Assembly (NCBI RefSeq): GCF_007655135.1
Contig: NC_045130.1
Coordinates: 27,276,605-27,340,604, forward strand
Source of the DNA: Punica granatum
Taxonomy: Eukaryota > Streptophyta > Magnoliopsida > Myrtales > Lythraceae
DNA length: 64,000 bases
Direction of reading: 5' to 3'
Shown here: positions 10,350 to 23,690 of the stretch, one piece after another
Layout: every line of letters begins with the position of its first letter
How positions within the stretch are numbered: the stretch's first letter is position 1
Made by a program: the position numbers and the translations under genes
The notes under the pieces: model-generated
Databases searched by the model: none
Told to the model about the DNA's origin: nothing
Seen by the model: only the letters and a program-made list of their open reading frames with translations

Positions 10350-11036
10350 TAGCTAGTTAGAATCTGAGTAGATAATAGCATAAAATATGATTTTATGCTT
10401 GGTACTGGTGTGATTATGTTTGATATTTGCGGTGCATGACTGTTAGACTTGGACTATGTCCTAGTTGTGTTAGTATAATAGTTATACGTGTGGACTATTA
10501 TGTAATGGTTACATAATAGTGTATGGTGAGATCGATTAAATGTTAATAAAATCCCTCAAAATATTAAGTTCATATCCTTCCACCGTGTAACGCTCGTCAA
10601 GACCAAGATCGATGAGTGCGTAGACCTTGCCCTCGCAGGATGCCCTCATCTATCCTAGTAAGACGTTGTGTTTACCAGTGGGTCGGACTTAACTGAGCAA
10701 GCCTAATAGGATTAGGAGTTCAGAGGCATGTGGTTGGGCATCGATCTATAAGATAGATTTGAATAAGGAGTTATTCACTCAACTAATCAAGAGTTGCATG
10801 TGATGCAATTGGGAAAGTGAATTCCCTACCTAAATAGCCAATTTTGGGTGAATCAGCCCTCGCTGACTCAGAGCTTGGTGAGATATGGATTTTGAACTAC
10901 TATGAGAATGATATTCTCTGAATCAATGTTCAGGGTCATTGATTTGATATAAATAGTGGGAGCAATATTTAATAAAGTCCTCATTAAATATTGTAGTGTC
11001 ATAATACTTATTTTGCATATTTCTGTGGTAGTTACC

Positions 11037-14000
11037 ATGGCAGGGAGCACTTCTAGTATTTTCTGTTTGCGATCTGTCCTTGATAAGGACAAACTGTCAG
11101 GGAATAATTTCCTTGGTTGGTATCGAAACTTGAGAATTGTTCTCACCCAAGAAAAGAAACTATATGTCTTAGAGCAACCTCTTCTTGCGCCACCACCTGA
11201 CGATGCCCCCCAAGCTGAGAAAGATGCTTATAGTAAGCATCATGATGATGCCGTAAACGTCGGATGTCTCATGTTAGTCACCATGGACTCGGAGCTTTAG
11301 AAGCAACACGAGAACATGAAGGCGTACGATATGATCGTGCATCTCAGGCAGCTCTATCAAGAGCAGGCCCGACATGAGAGATTCGAGATCTCTAAAGCAC
11401 TTTTTCAGGCAAGGTTGACTGAGGGTAGCCCAGTGGGTCTTCATGTACTCAAGATGATTGGGTACGTCGAGACTCTGGGAAGACTGGGATTTCCTCTGGG
11501 TCAAGAGTTGGCCACAGATTTAGTCCTACAGTCGCTGCCCAGCAGTTATAGTCAGTTCATTATGAGCTATAATATGAATGACTACAATAAACCATTGCCT
11601 GAACTGCTTAACATGTTGAGAACAGCTGAGCATGATATCAGCAAGGGGATGTCCGTTCTAATGGTCCAAGGGACCAAAAGAAAGGGCAAGGGCAAGAGTA
11701 AAGGCAAGAAGGCTAAAGGTGCATCCAAGTTTGACTTGGGTGCGTTGAAGCCTAAAGCCAAGGTGGCGAAGGATGATTATTGCTTCCATTGTGGCAACAC
11801 TGGACATTGGAAGCGGAATTGTAAGGTATACTTAGAAGAGTTGAAGAAGAAGAAGGGAAGTGAGACTTCCACTTCAGGTATCCATGTTATAGAGATTAAT
11901 GTATCTACTACTTCTACATCTTGGGTATTAGATACCGGGTGTGGTGCTCATATTTGTGGAAATATGCAGGACCTAAGGGACAGTAGATTGTTAGCAAAGG
12001 GCGAGGTGGACCTACGAGTTGGAAATGGAGCAAGAGTTGCTGCATTAACTGTAGGGACTTATCACCTGTTTTTGCCTACTGGGCTAGTATTAGATCTTAA
12101 CGACTGTTATTATGTACCTGCTATTAGTAGAAACATAATATATGTTTCTTGTTTGGACAAGAAGGGATTTTGTTTCACTATCAAGAACAAGTGTTGTTCT
12201 ATGTACATGAATGATGTATATTATGGCAGTGCACATTTTAGTAATGGTCTGTATGTTCTTGATCTAGATACGCCTATTTATAATGTGGAAACCAAACGGA
12301 TCAAATCTAATGATTCGAACCCGACTTACCTCTGGCATTGTCGTTTAGGCCATATTAGCGAGAATCGCATCTCTAGACTCCATAAGGATGGATTATTGGA
12401 CTCATTTGATTTAGAATCGATCGAGACATGCGAACCTTGCTTAATGGGGAAAATGACTAAGGCCCCTTTTACCGGAAAAGGTGAGCGAGCTACTAATCAT
12501 CTGGCTCTCATACATACCGATGTATGTGGACCAGTGAACAAGCTTGCTAGAGGTGGGTATCTCTACTTCATTACATTTACTGATGATTTCAGTAGATTTG
12601 GATATGTGTATTTGATGAAACACAAATCTGAATCCTTTGAAAAGTTCAAAGAATTTAAGAATGAAGTGGAGAATCAGTTGGGTAAGAATATTAAAGTTCT
12701 TCGATCAGATCGAGGAGGTGAATATTTGAGTTATGAGTTCGCTGACTATCTTAAACAGTGTGGGATTTTATCTCAATTGACTCCACCTGGAACACCACAG
12801 TGGAATGGTGTAGCAGAGAGGAGGAATCGAACTTTATTAGATATGGTTCGATCTTTGATGAGTCATGCAAACTTACCTGACTCCTTCTGGGGATATGCTC
12901 TACAGACAACTGCTCTCATATTAAACAATGCTCCGTCGAAATCAGTTGAAAAGACACCATATGAGATGTGGTATGGGAAGCGTCCCAAGATGTCTTTTCT
13001 AAAGATATGGGGTTGCGAAGCTTATGTGAAGAGATTATCTTCGGATAAGCTTGGCCCTAAATCGGACAAATGTTACTTTGTGGGGTATCCTAAGGAAACT
13101 CGAGGATACTATTTCTATAATCCCATCGAGAGCAAAGTGTTTGTCGCTCGAACTGCGGTATTCCTTGAGAAAGAGTTTCTCTCCAAAGGAACTAGTGGGA
13201 GGAAATTAGAACTTGGGGAAGTTCTACCACAAAATGACATTGACCAATCGACGGGTAATGTTGCAAAACAAGTACCACAAGGTGTTGTGGCACAATCTTC
13301 TGCACAGGTGACACAGGAGCCTCGTAGGTCTAGTAGGATACGTCATGAGCCCGAGAGATATGGATTTCTCGTGACTCAAGACAATGACGTATTGCTCATA
13401 GATAATGATGAGCCTACAACCTATGCGGAAGCCGTAATAGACCCTGACTCTGAGAAATGGCTGGAGGCCATGAGATCTGAGATGGAGTCCATGTACACTA
13501 ACCAAGTATGGACTTTGGTTGATCCACCTGAAGGGGCAAAACCCATTGGGTGTAAGTGGGTCTTCAAGAAGAAGACTGACATGGACGGTAATGTGATTAC
13601 CTTTAAGGGACGACTTGTGGCAAAAGGTTTTAAACAAATTCATGGTGTTGACTATGACGAAACCTTTTCTCCGGTGGTTATGCTTAAATCCATCAGGGTC
13701 TTGCTTGCAATTGCAGCTTATTTTGATTATGAGATCTGGCAAATGGATGTCAAAACTGCTTTCCTGAACGGGAAGCTCCTCGAGGATGTGTATATGACAC
13801 AACCTGAGGGTTTTGTCGATCCACATAGTGCCGGAAAGGTTTGTAAGCTACAACGGTCTATTTATGGGCTGAAGCAAGCTTCTAGGAGCTGAAATCTTCG
13901 TTTTGATGATGCAATCAAAGAATTTGGTTTCATCAAGAATGAAGATGAACCCTGTGTTTACAAGAAGGTTAGTGGGAGCATAGTAATCTTCCTGGTGTTA

Positions 14001-14990
14001 TATGTAGATGACATACTTCTGATAGGGGATGACATTCCTTCCCTACAGTCTGTAAAAACTTGGTTGGGAAGGTGTTTCTCTATGAAGGACTTAGGCGAAG
14101 CTACCTACGTGCTAGGTATTAGGATCTATAGAGATAGATCCAGGAGACTGCTTGGCCTAAGTCAGAGTGCATACATAGATAAAGTGCTTCGGCATTTTAG
14201 CATGCATGATTCTAAGAAAGGGTCGCTGCCTATGTTACATGGCATAAGCCTTTCGAAGGCTCAGAGTCCTTCTACTCGAGAGGAGAGGGACCGCATGAAT
14301 AGGATTCCATATGCGTCAGCTATTGGATCCATCATGTATGCTATGTTATGCACTCGATCAGATGTCTCGTATGTTTTGAGTATGACGAGTCGATACCAAT
14401 CAGATCCAGGTGAAAGACACTGGATTGCAGTAAAGAACATCCTTAAGTACTTACGAAGGACTAAGGAGATGTTTTTGGTATATGGAGGCGAAGAAGAGCT
14501 CGTTGTAAGAGGTTACACCGATGGTAGCTTCCAGACCGATAAGGACGACAGTAGATCGCAGTCAGGGTATGTGTTCTGCCTGAATGGAGGTGCTGTGAGT
14601 TGGAAGAGTTCCAAACAGGAGACAGTAGCCGATTCTACCACAGAGGCCGAGTATATTGCTGCCTCTAACGCTGCAAAAGAGGCCGTTTGGATCAAGATGT
14701 TCGTGACAGAACTTGTTGTGGTTCCTAGCATCGCAGACCCAGTGGATCTCTATTGTGATAACAATGGAGCCATTGCGCAAGCTAAGGAACCCAGGTCTCA
14801 CCAGCGATCCAAACATATACTCAGGCGCTTCCATCTCATTCGCGAGATCATCGACAGAGGAGATGTGAAGATATGCAGAATACCAACAGATGAGAATCTC
14901 GCAGATCCACTTACGAAGCCTCTCGTGCAGCGCAAGCACGAGGCTCACACTAGATCTATTGGCATAAGACATATGCCAGATTGGCTCTAG
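11037..14990 (+). pseudogene. Copia gag-pol polyprotein broken by two nonsense codons
   Basis: One reading frame runs from the ATG at 11037 (MAGSTSS) to the stop at 14988-14990. It is interrupted by TAG at 11298-11300 in gag and TGA at 13890-13892 in reverse transcriptase. No frameshift is seen. Domains in order are: gag; CCHC zinc knuckle CFHCGNTGHWKRNC (about 11781-11822); protease with D-T-G at about 11931; the GAG-pre-integrase zinc region (HCRLGH...CEPC); integrase with Asp in HTDVCGP, Asp in RSDRGGEY and Glu in NGVAERRNR; reverse transcriptase ending with YVDDILL at about 14001; and RNase H with YTDGSF, TTEAEYIA and YCDNNGA. Both stops can be explained by single C-to-T changes on one strand or the other, the usual decay of methylated elements. 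An in-frame ATG at 10956 adds an unlikely hydrophobic leader, so 11037 is preferred. Confidence 0.93.
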
Positions 14991-14993
14991 TGC

Positions 14994-15003
14994 AAGTGGG
15001 AGA
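14994..15003 (+). other. Polypurine tract of the Copia element
   Basis: The run aagtgggaga lies just after the polyprotein stop and 1 bp before the 3' LTR. Confidence 0.75.
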
Positions 15004-15004
15004 T

Positions 15005-16693
15005 TGTTGGGAATTGGTGTATGCCCTAGAGGCAATCTATAATCAGTTCTGTAATATGATATCTATTTCATTATAAAACGAGGCATTTCTGTTATTGTGT
15101 AGATTGCGCTAAATATGATTTTACACAATAATGTCCTTGGAATAATATGTTCAATAGGCATCAAGTGTGACTTAATTGTGAGATCCTATAATTACCGAAC
15201 ATTATTCCTAAATGTCCATAGTCAAAGTATTATCGTTAATTAGGACAACGATAATACGGTTAGACTAGTGTGGGTGTTAATTGATGACCAAGTCTCACAG
15301 GTCATGGATATGGAGATATCAAATCACACCACATGTATACATTAAGAGTAATGTGTATTGGACTAATCCGCCATGAGATTGCTACATGGGTTGTTACGTG
15401 ACTGTCATTAGCATATCTCAAAGTGACTATAGTGTAATGGTCCTTTGACTTGAGGTCACCATGGATTCCTACATGTAATGTCGTATATTTTGATACTGTC
15501 AAACGCCACCGTAACAGGCTGATTATAAAGATAGTTATTGGGTATGCCACAAAGCATGGAAAAGAATGTGAGTGACCAAGATAGGATTTGTCCCTCCTAC
15601 GAAACGGGAGCGATATCTCACGGCCACTTGGTGGTTAACTCTAAAAGTGTATGCATACCCAAATGAGTCGATATAACGATATCGAGCTCATTTGTTCTGA
15701 TAGACTTACCCGGTAAACCAAGAAAGAGAGATATTGAGCCATACAAGGATGTCATCGACCATGCCTTGGGCTCAATAGAGATATAGAAGACAATGGATTA
15801 TATTACACGGTAATATAGGTCACGAGGTTCGTCGAGAAATTGACTTTTCGATTACTTGAGTAACAGTGATGCATTGCTAGATGCCGCTCACTGTTTGTAA
15901 TATTGAAATGGAGATTTCGATATTACTATCAACGTAATTGGGAACCTACAGGGTCACACACGACGACTAAATCGACGAGATATTTTGAAACAATAAAATC
16001 GTCTAATAGAGATTAGATGATTTATGGTGCGATTGATTAATCGGATATTTAATGAGATTAAATTTGTCGATTAATTAGACTCGATTTATTAGATTAAATG
16101 GACCAAATTGATGCACGATTAATATGGTGACACATGGCTTTTATTTGGATAGACATGTGTATGGACACATGTCACTTGGGGACATTAATTCCCCTCATCC
16201 CACATCGGCAATTCAAAGGGAAAGCATTTCCCAAATTGCTTATAAAAAGCACTAACAGGAATGGGTTATAGATATGTGTGTGAATGTATGCTTATATATA
16301 TATATATGTGACAGTACGCATATATATGTGATATATATGAATGCATAAGCATATACATACATATAAGTGTATATGTGTATAATTGTAGGAAAAGTCAAAG
16401 TTGAATTGTTCAACTTTAATTAATCCTACCAGTTTAATAAATTTCGGGTGTCGCATCAGTGTTTCTTTCGAGTGTTGGTCGCTAGCACCGCCGATCTCGA
16501 AGACTCGTCGACAAAGTCGGTGTGGATACCGGTAGAGGCGTCACGCGTGGGACGCTTGGTCGACAGTTTTAAAATTCCAGGTACGCTTTTATTTACTCTT
16601 ATTCTTCTAGTAAGTCTTGGAATTAGTTTAACGGGTATGAAATTTTGAATTTCTGTTCCTTTTTCGCTTCCGTTGCGCCCCGTGAAACTAGCA
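15005..16693 (+). repeat. 3' LTR of the Copia element
   Basis: It is at a constant offset of 6359 bp from the 5' LTR along its full length, with about 17 substitutions and no indels seen. Confidence 0.95.
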
Positions 16694-16698
16694 TAGAT

Positions 16699-18240
16699 TC
16701 CTTGTGATTGAAAAAAATAAAATAAAAACTTAATCTATGCGCTTCAAATGTTAAAGATAGCATAGATACATGAAAACAACTAAAATACTTTTAGATACAT
16801 TAAATATATGGGTTGGATACATTAAAAGTATAGAATGCAAGTAAAATATGTCCAGATGAATTGAAAGGATAAATCTAGAATTTTGAAAAATCGAGCTCAC
16901 TTTGTTGAGTTTCCTAATTTAATGGTAGTTATATAAATTATGGCAATGTTATTAGCTGGACCAGACGTTAATTGAATTGGTTAAGGCATGAATAATTTTT
17001 TGTTCAATTAGAGGTTGGATGAGTCGGATCACTTACTTATTTAGATCATAGATAAATATACAAAATTGGATGGAATCTGAACTTATAGAGATAGTGTAAG
17101 TTGCTAGCATTGAATATGATGACCGTCATAAAGATTTTGGAAGGCTATCACAATGAGAAATTTGATACCTTCATAGTTGTATAATGTGTTCTTAATCTTG
17201 CTCATGTATAAAGGAAGAGAAAAAAGTTAGGATCTAATACTTGGGATATACCGTAAGTGAGATCTTTTGTGGGTCAACTATTTCGTTATTGGGTATTTAG
17301 AAATAGTTTGTTGAAATGACTCTAGGTTAGCTTTTCAAGTCAAACTAATTGTTCCCTAAATTTAATTGATCATCCGGAAACTAAATTTTTAGTGGTGTGA
17401 ATGGAGTCGCGGTGGGCAATTGTCTACATGTAGGTATCATTGGCCAGTGGAAGACAACCAAGAAACCCAAAAATTTGCCTTTAATGAATGAGTGGCTCGG
17501 TGATAAGATGTAATTGTGGAATTATTAGCCAGTTCAAGCCTTGACCTTCATTCGGGAATCATGTTGAAATGGAGCAAGTAAAGACATATGTAGATTAAGG
17601 ACAAGGGTCATAATGGACATGTGAACAGTTGTATACGGTATTTATCACATAGTGTAGTTTTCTTTATATAATGATCATATAAGGGTTAAAGTGACATTCA
17701 CGTGATACTTGTTAACGAGGAAATCTTTTTATTTAGCGAAGTTCAAACGGTCCTTTCTATAGCCCACACTTAAATTTATTTATATGTGCTTTTATTTTGT
17801 TTTGATTAATTCTTAGGGAAGTCTAAATATAGGCGTTTTATCAACAAAAAAATGGGTGGACATTAGTATTTATATCTTCTATGTCTATTTTCATTGGATT
17901 TTACATGATAATTTGATGCCTAGGATTTCATAAAAAACCAGCAGTGGCATCAAAATTAGGTTAAATGATATATATGTCCTTAGTATAATCTAGCTAATCA
18001 AGACTGGTGTTTTAAGTAAATACCCAATATGTTATTGTTTGCTCTAGTTTTTCTATACTTCTTTTAATGATTTTATCGGTTGGTTACCTACCAATAATTG
18101 TAAGTTGCAATTATATTTAGGCCTCGCTCATGGTGATTGAGTGAACATGATTTATTAGTGTAAGGTTCCAATTTTGAATGGCTTCAACTATCTGCTCTCT
18201 CTTCTTGGGGCACTAGCATCCATTATATTACTTTTATTTA
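16699..18240. other. AT-rich intergenic sequence, nothing recognised
   Basis: No reading frame with a domain, no clear repeats with termini and no RNA gene were seen. It forms the right flank of the Copia insertion. Confidence 0.5.
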
Positions 18241-18249
18241 CGGTTCTAA

Positions 18250-19500
18250 TTTTGCTGAGGTAGAGGGAAGCTTTGGAATGACTTGCTAGATTTGTCATCT
18301 GGGGTGCAAGGAGCTTGGGCAAAACTTGGAGATTTTAATGCAATAAGAGGTCCAATGGAAACTAAAGCTAGAGGAGAACTACGTCAAAGGATGCCAACAT
18401 GAGTGAGCTCAATGTGTTTGATCATAGTTATACGTGATATTGATCCACATGGCTGTGAACAAAAATCTAAAGGCCATCAAATGTGGAAATTAGATAGGGA
18501 ACTGTTAATCAAAGAGGAGGGGCAAAAGCTACTAGAGACTCTAGCACTATTCTCTATTATAGCGAGGTTAATAAACGGTAGAAATTGGAAGAAATCAAGA
18601 ATGAGGTTGTTTCTTTTTATGAAAATTTATTGAGAGGAGGTTCTTTATGTGAGTATCCCCGGAATTGATGCGTTGGAACAAATTGTGAAGAGTAGAGTTC
18701 CCCTAGACACAAGAGAATCGAATCACTATGGACAAACTTCATCTCTATTCCACCAGAGAAAATGACCTTTAACTTTCTTTCTTTCTTTTTTGAAAAGAAT
18801 AAGGACCCAAATACCGTTTGAACCAAAGTTGCCTTTAGAGCTAGGAGTTGTAGGGTAGAAGCTAATGTTGGAAGTTGTTGTGACACTCGGAGAAATACAA
18901 AATACTCTTTTTCTCCATGAATTGGAATAAAAGCCCAGGTCCAAATGATTATACATAACTTGTTTCTTTAAGCCGTCTCAGAGTATTGTTAGAAATTAGT
19001 TTGTTAAGACCGTCTAACTTACTTTCAAGTGGTGTAATGAATGGAGAGGCCAAATCCTATATCATAACCTTGGTGCCTAAGAAGAGTAAAGTTAACAAAA
19101 TGAGGATTGTTGTCTAATTTCTCATTGTAATGTAAATATGTGACTAAGTTTTTGGTCAACGGAATTAAATAAGTGCTACCTTGAACTGTGAGTAGAAAAT
19201 AATAGCATTTATTCAAGGAAGAAGAATTTTAGGTAATATTCTACTAGCACAGGATCGCGTGAAAGGTTACCATAAGAGTCATCTTACTCCTTTGTATTTT
19301 ACAGATCACTTGTTCATATTCTCAATGGGACCAAGGGCTTAATGCCGGCCATACTATGGGTGATGAATAACTTCTACTCTCTATCTTGTCTAAGAATGAA
19401 TGTAGAGAAAAATGATATTTTTTGTGGATTTCATAAAACATCACTTATTGAGGAATTGCTAGGTTGTAGAGGTTATAAGTGGGACTTCCTTCTAGTAAGA
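18250..19500 (+). pseudogene. Decayed L1-type LINE fragment (ORF2)
   Basis: Broken frames on the + strand give pieces of a plant non-LTR retrotransposon ORF2. They include LWNDLLDLSSGVQGAWAKLG followed by DFNAIRG (endonuclease, the G-D-F-N core, about 18270-18350). Near 19230 there is GNILLAQDRVKGYHK (reverse transcriptase), then an F-T-D-H remnant of the F-A-D-D catalytic block and LRMNVEKNDIFCG at about 19400. Stops and frameshifts are frequent, and much of the reverse transcriptase core is missing. Confidence 0.65.
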
Positions 19501-22070
19501 TAATTTTCTATTTTAGTTATTTTACCGAGTTTATAATAGGCATGTTATTTTATGTATTCTCTGGAGTTACTCAAGTCAATCTATTCCCATGGTAGCTTGG
19601 CTGATGCCCACCACTTTCATGATCTCTAATTTCTCTTTTCCTTTATATTTATTTAGCTTTCTATAGCTGAAGTCATGTTCTTCAATATAGAATTTGTATG
19701 GATCGTATTCTTTCCTTGCAACCACAAAACCATCACGCCCCTCCTATTGAGGCCATATTTGAAAGACTTATGGACTTGCACGAGTAAATGAAGGACTCTT
19801 GGCCGTCAATAGGTGATATGACACGCTAATACAACACCATTGTTCACTTTGTCATTTGTCAAGGACTCTGTGAAGCCATTCAAACATAGACTACTTGTTT
19901 CCAAAATGTCATTGTCTTGGGCACATCTAATCTTTTTATAATAAGATATTGACAAAATTGCTTTAAGTAAATTACCTACTTATATAGTACAACTTATACA
20001 TCAAGATAGGTGATTTTTTTATTATATTAGTTGAATGAATTACTCACCATTAATATGAGTATTCGGTACATTTGAGTGAAACTATAAGGTGACAATAGTC
20101 AATTAATCTCTTTGTTTCGTTTTCCATGGGTACATGTTGCATCCAATGTATTAATTTGAGCCCCAGTCATACCGGTAAAATTTACCTACCAAGCCATATC
20201 CTTGTAATTATAGTGGAGGGTTCTCTTATGATCTCATAATGTCAACTTGAAATCTGTGTTCCTAATTTGTAGGGCAGATGTGATATATATATATATATAT
20301 ATATATAACGAGAGTTTTTTAGCTTCGCCCTGTCTAATTTTACGATCCACCCTGCAAGACCATGGAACATGTATGTGACATATATATTATTTTCAGGCTT
20401 AAAGATAATTAATTAAATTACATCTTTTTACAATTGAAAAACGTATCTAAAGATTATTTAGTTAGGATGAGAACCTTAACTACCCATGCACTTAACTAAA
20501 TCCAAATATGACCATGACTAGGGTTGTAAGCCTAAACTAGATAATCTATACTATATATAAAAGTATGACGAGTTTCTCTAATTTTTAATATTTCAAAAAT
20601 GTCATTGTACCCTCGTGGCTTTTCCTCGCACCTTTCCATCTCGTGACTTTTGGTCGCACATTTTTACTATATATATAAGTCGGCTCTTTCTATTCATTGC
20701 TAATTTTCAACGTTTTATTACCTTGCATCTCTCTCAACCGGGTTAGCCCTTCATCGCAAGTATGTGTGTTCTATTTTTATTTTAAAATGATTTATAGTTT
20801 CAAAATTGCGTTACACCATATGTTCGTTTTCAACGTCTGTTGTCCTAATAAATTCATACATTATTTGTCTCATCACTATGATTCACGTGGTTGTTTTCAA
20901 AATTTCTTGTTTTCCGGATTTTTGTTCCAAAAATTACTCGTATCCTTCATAAATTTTCATATTTCTTTTCATACCTTTTACTCCCACACTTTTGATGTAC
21001 TTTATTAGTATTACTTTTTCTCACACACTTTCAACTCTCTATTCATCGCTCATTCTCAACATTCGTTGTCACATAAGTTCTATCATATATTACCTCAGCC
21101 GAATTAAATTTTGTACATTTCTTCTAAAGTACAGCCATTTACATTTTTGTCGATGGATTTTCAACCTTTATAGTAAGAATTTTTAAAATTTATTTTATAG
21201 ATGGATATTTTATGATGTGTTCCTGGCATATATCCCGTGATTAAAAAATTATGTTTTATGACAATTTTTTCAAAATTTATATTAATTTATTTAAAAAAGT
21301 ATTTAAGACATTAATTCATCAATAATTTGTTTTGAAAGTCCCAATCAATTTTTTTTAAGAGATTCCATGTATACAAAAGTACGCATTTGGGAGAATAAAA
21401 AAGAAAGAAAGAGAAGAAGAGTTTCGAAGAAAAGAGATACCATATCATTAATTTCTTATTTTATTTTATTTTCTCTTATATCAAAATTTTTCCTCACTGC
21501 CTATTCTTATTCTCTTCTTTTTCTTTTGTCCACAGATATTGGCTACCGTTCTATACATTACTATTTTAGTGTCTGTCACCATCACTTGCTATTAATGTTG
21601 CACAAGCTTAAAGTCATCATGCTGTCAATGTCCTCCTTCATGAGCTCTAAGTACATTTTCGTTCTTGCTCGTCAAGGGTACGTGTATAAAAAGTTGGAGA
21701 TAAGTTGCTTCCAATGTAAATCTAATAACGATTATCAATACAACTTATTTGTTTGCAACTGAAGTTAAATTTACTTTTGTACCTTAGGTGTGATCTAAAG
21801 TGTATTGTTTTTTTTATTTTATTTGTTAAGTATAAATTATAATATGCAATATGAATTACTAAGATAAATTTATATATACATAAAATTGGGTATGATCAAC
21901 TTCCTTCCAATTTTCTTTCTTTAAAACTTAAATCCGACCCTTAAGGTCTTCAATTTTCGAAATTTTTTCAATCGATTTGGGTCAAATTTTTCTAAATTTT
22001 CAAGTTATGGGTATCATTGCAAGACTATTCGTGCAAATAATATTTTTATTAATTATTTTGTAAATAATGA
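19501..22070. other. AT-rich intergenic region with microsatellite; Helitron-like end inside
   Basis: It contains an (AT)~12 run at 20284-20307 and the Helitron-like terminus at 20546. Frames at 20697-21186 and 21367-21762 are low-complexity and show no domain, so I do not call them genes. Confidence 0.45.
20546..20700 (+). mobile_element. Helitron-like 5' terminus (element end not found)
   Basis: TCTATACTATATATAAAAG, preceded by A, matches the common 5' end of plant Helitrons, which insert between A and T and begin with TC. A matching 3' hairpin and CTRR terminus in the same orientation was not found downstream, so only the start is called. The end coordinate is arbitrary. Confidence 0.4.
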
Positions 22071-22074
22071 GTCG

Positions 22075-23690
22075 ACACTACCTGCTTACGACCCGAAGAT
22101 CGAGGGCTAGTGAGTTGCTCGGGTCTAAGGGTGAGGAATACACCTAGTTGTGCTAAGGCTTATGGTCTGTGCAACCAAGGGTTCCAAGTTCGGGGGTTCT
22201 GTTACATGCAAGCCTATATCCCATATGCCCTGTCAGTACTCTAGTTTGTCTAAGGTTTCACTTTCTTAGTTTGTTTACTGCGTGATTAGATTTCGCTCAT
22301 CTTGCTCAATTTGACACTGTAAATTCATATGACACGACCGATTCGACTTAAGAGCTCAGGAAGGAGTGATCTTTCATGTCAGTGTGGGGGTGTTGGACCC
22401 CATGATTGATGGTTTGCGGGGTTGGACCCCGTTTTGATTGTGTCCACAGGTCGAGCTCGAACAATGGGAAAACAAAATAAACAAACAAGTGGTGAGTTAT
22501 TTGTCATATTTACATGATTATCAGGTTATGAACCGATGTTGCTTATCAGACACGTTTTTATTCTAAGTAGATAAAAATAGAAATGATACAAGCGATGAAA
22601 ATTGGCTAGGGACTGCCCTCAAAGGGCATGTAACATTCAGCTTTACTTAGAAACGATTCGATGGACATGATGTTTGTTGTCAAGCCCTGAATGTGTGGGT
22701 TTATTTTAAATTCTTATGTTTCGCGGCACTGACAAATTAATTGCTTATGACAAAGATATGTTTTGCTAGAATCCTAAAACCTAAGGTTTTGCTTCACCAG
22801 AAGTTCTTGTGTTTAGTTATATCAAGTTCGACATTAATCCGTTTTCATATTTTAACACAATCTAAACACAAACTTAGGAAGTGGGGACAAGAAACACCAC
22901 GGGAGTGGCAAGATCTCTGCTCATGTCCTATGAAGGGCTCGACAACCTTTCACGGGCCTTCACCCGCTCGCACTTGTAGTCCACATTCCTAAGCGCCTGA
23001 TGCTATGTTAGAATGACAAAAACACTTCGATCGGATAAAGAGGGCTTTGCATATAAGACTTGCGCCTGCACGGGATGCTCATCTTTACCCGTTGCTCGAA
23101 GTGTTTTAACCACTCTAACCTAGGGTTGTCGGTAAATCATAAACTGATAATCGTGCCCTCGAGTCGAAAAAATGAGTTTGTGTGAAGAGAAAACTAAGAC
23201 TGTGTGATAAGGACCATCGAGGTCAGTAGTCGATATCAATCAATCCCTCGGACCCGCCAGAGTCGTGTGGACCCCGAGAGAGCCAAGAGACCGATCACTC
23301 CACCCAAAAAGTAGTCCAAAAAGAACTCCCATATTCCGACTCGAGCTGCCTCAAATCAGGCCCGAACTCGAGTCGGGACACGCGAGTCTTCCCTAGATAT
23401 CCATGCTACGCATAACAGATGTCTAGGTATTTTATTAAAAATGTGAATTTGGAAAATGACATGATTATCGATTCGTGATTTATGGATTCAATTACAAATT
23501 ATTAACCGATTCGTGCAATTTATTAAAAAGTCGAGTGAGTTATTTAGCCGAGTGAACCATTCTAATTTGCTACGCGTGTGAGATTAAGGAAGTTGCTGAA
23601 TGCTTTTGGATTTGTGTTCAAATCATCGAATCGGTTATTGATACATCGTCTAATTAGAGTTCTAATCCCCGACTGTCTCAAATTTAAAAC
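22075..23690 (+). repeat. Dispersed repeat family A, copy 2
   Basis: It aligns by eye with 1965-2250 plus 4380-5640, with frequent substitutions and small gaps (perhaps 70-75% identity; not computed). It lacks both the compact LTR element and the roughly 400 bp next to it that are present in copy 1. No coding frame is seen. Confidence 0.5.

Larger units (their letters stand above)
8646..16693 (+). mobile_element. Nearly intact Ty1/Copia LTR retrotransposon (8.05 kb)
   Basis: The 1689-bp LTRs (8646-10334 and 15005-16693) begin TGTTGGGAATTGG and end ACTAGCA. A 5-bp duplication TAGAT flanks the element (8641-8645 and 16694-16698). A tRNA-Met primer site, a single gag-pol frame in Copia order (integrase before reverse transcriptase) and a purine tract are all present. 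I count about 17 LTR differences by eye (1%), indicating a recent insertion. Two in-frame stop codons interrupt the polyprotein, so this copy is probably not autonomous. Confidence 0.95.

Noticed and set aside
10956..11036. Upstream in-frame ATG giving the Copia gag a hydrophobic leader
   Set aside because: Gag proteins of this type start near MAGSTSS; the leader is unlike gag and is probably untranslated.
13224..13826. 200-codon frame antisense to the Copia polyprotein
   Set aside because: It is the shadow of a well-supported coding frame on the other strand.
20697..21762. Several Phe/Tyr/Ser-rich frames of 60-130 codons on the + strand
   Set aside because: They are low-complexity AT-rich translations without domains and adjoin a Helitron-like end.
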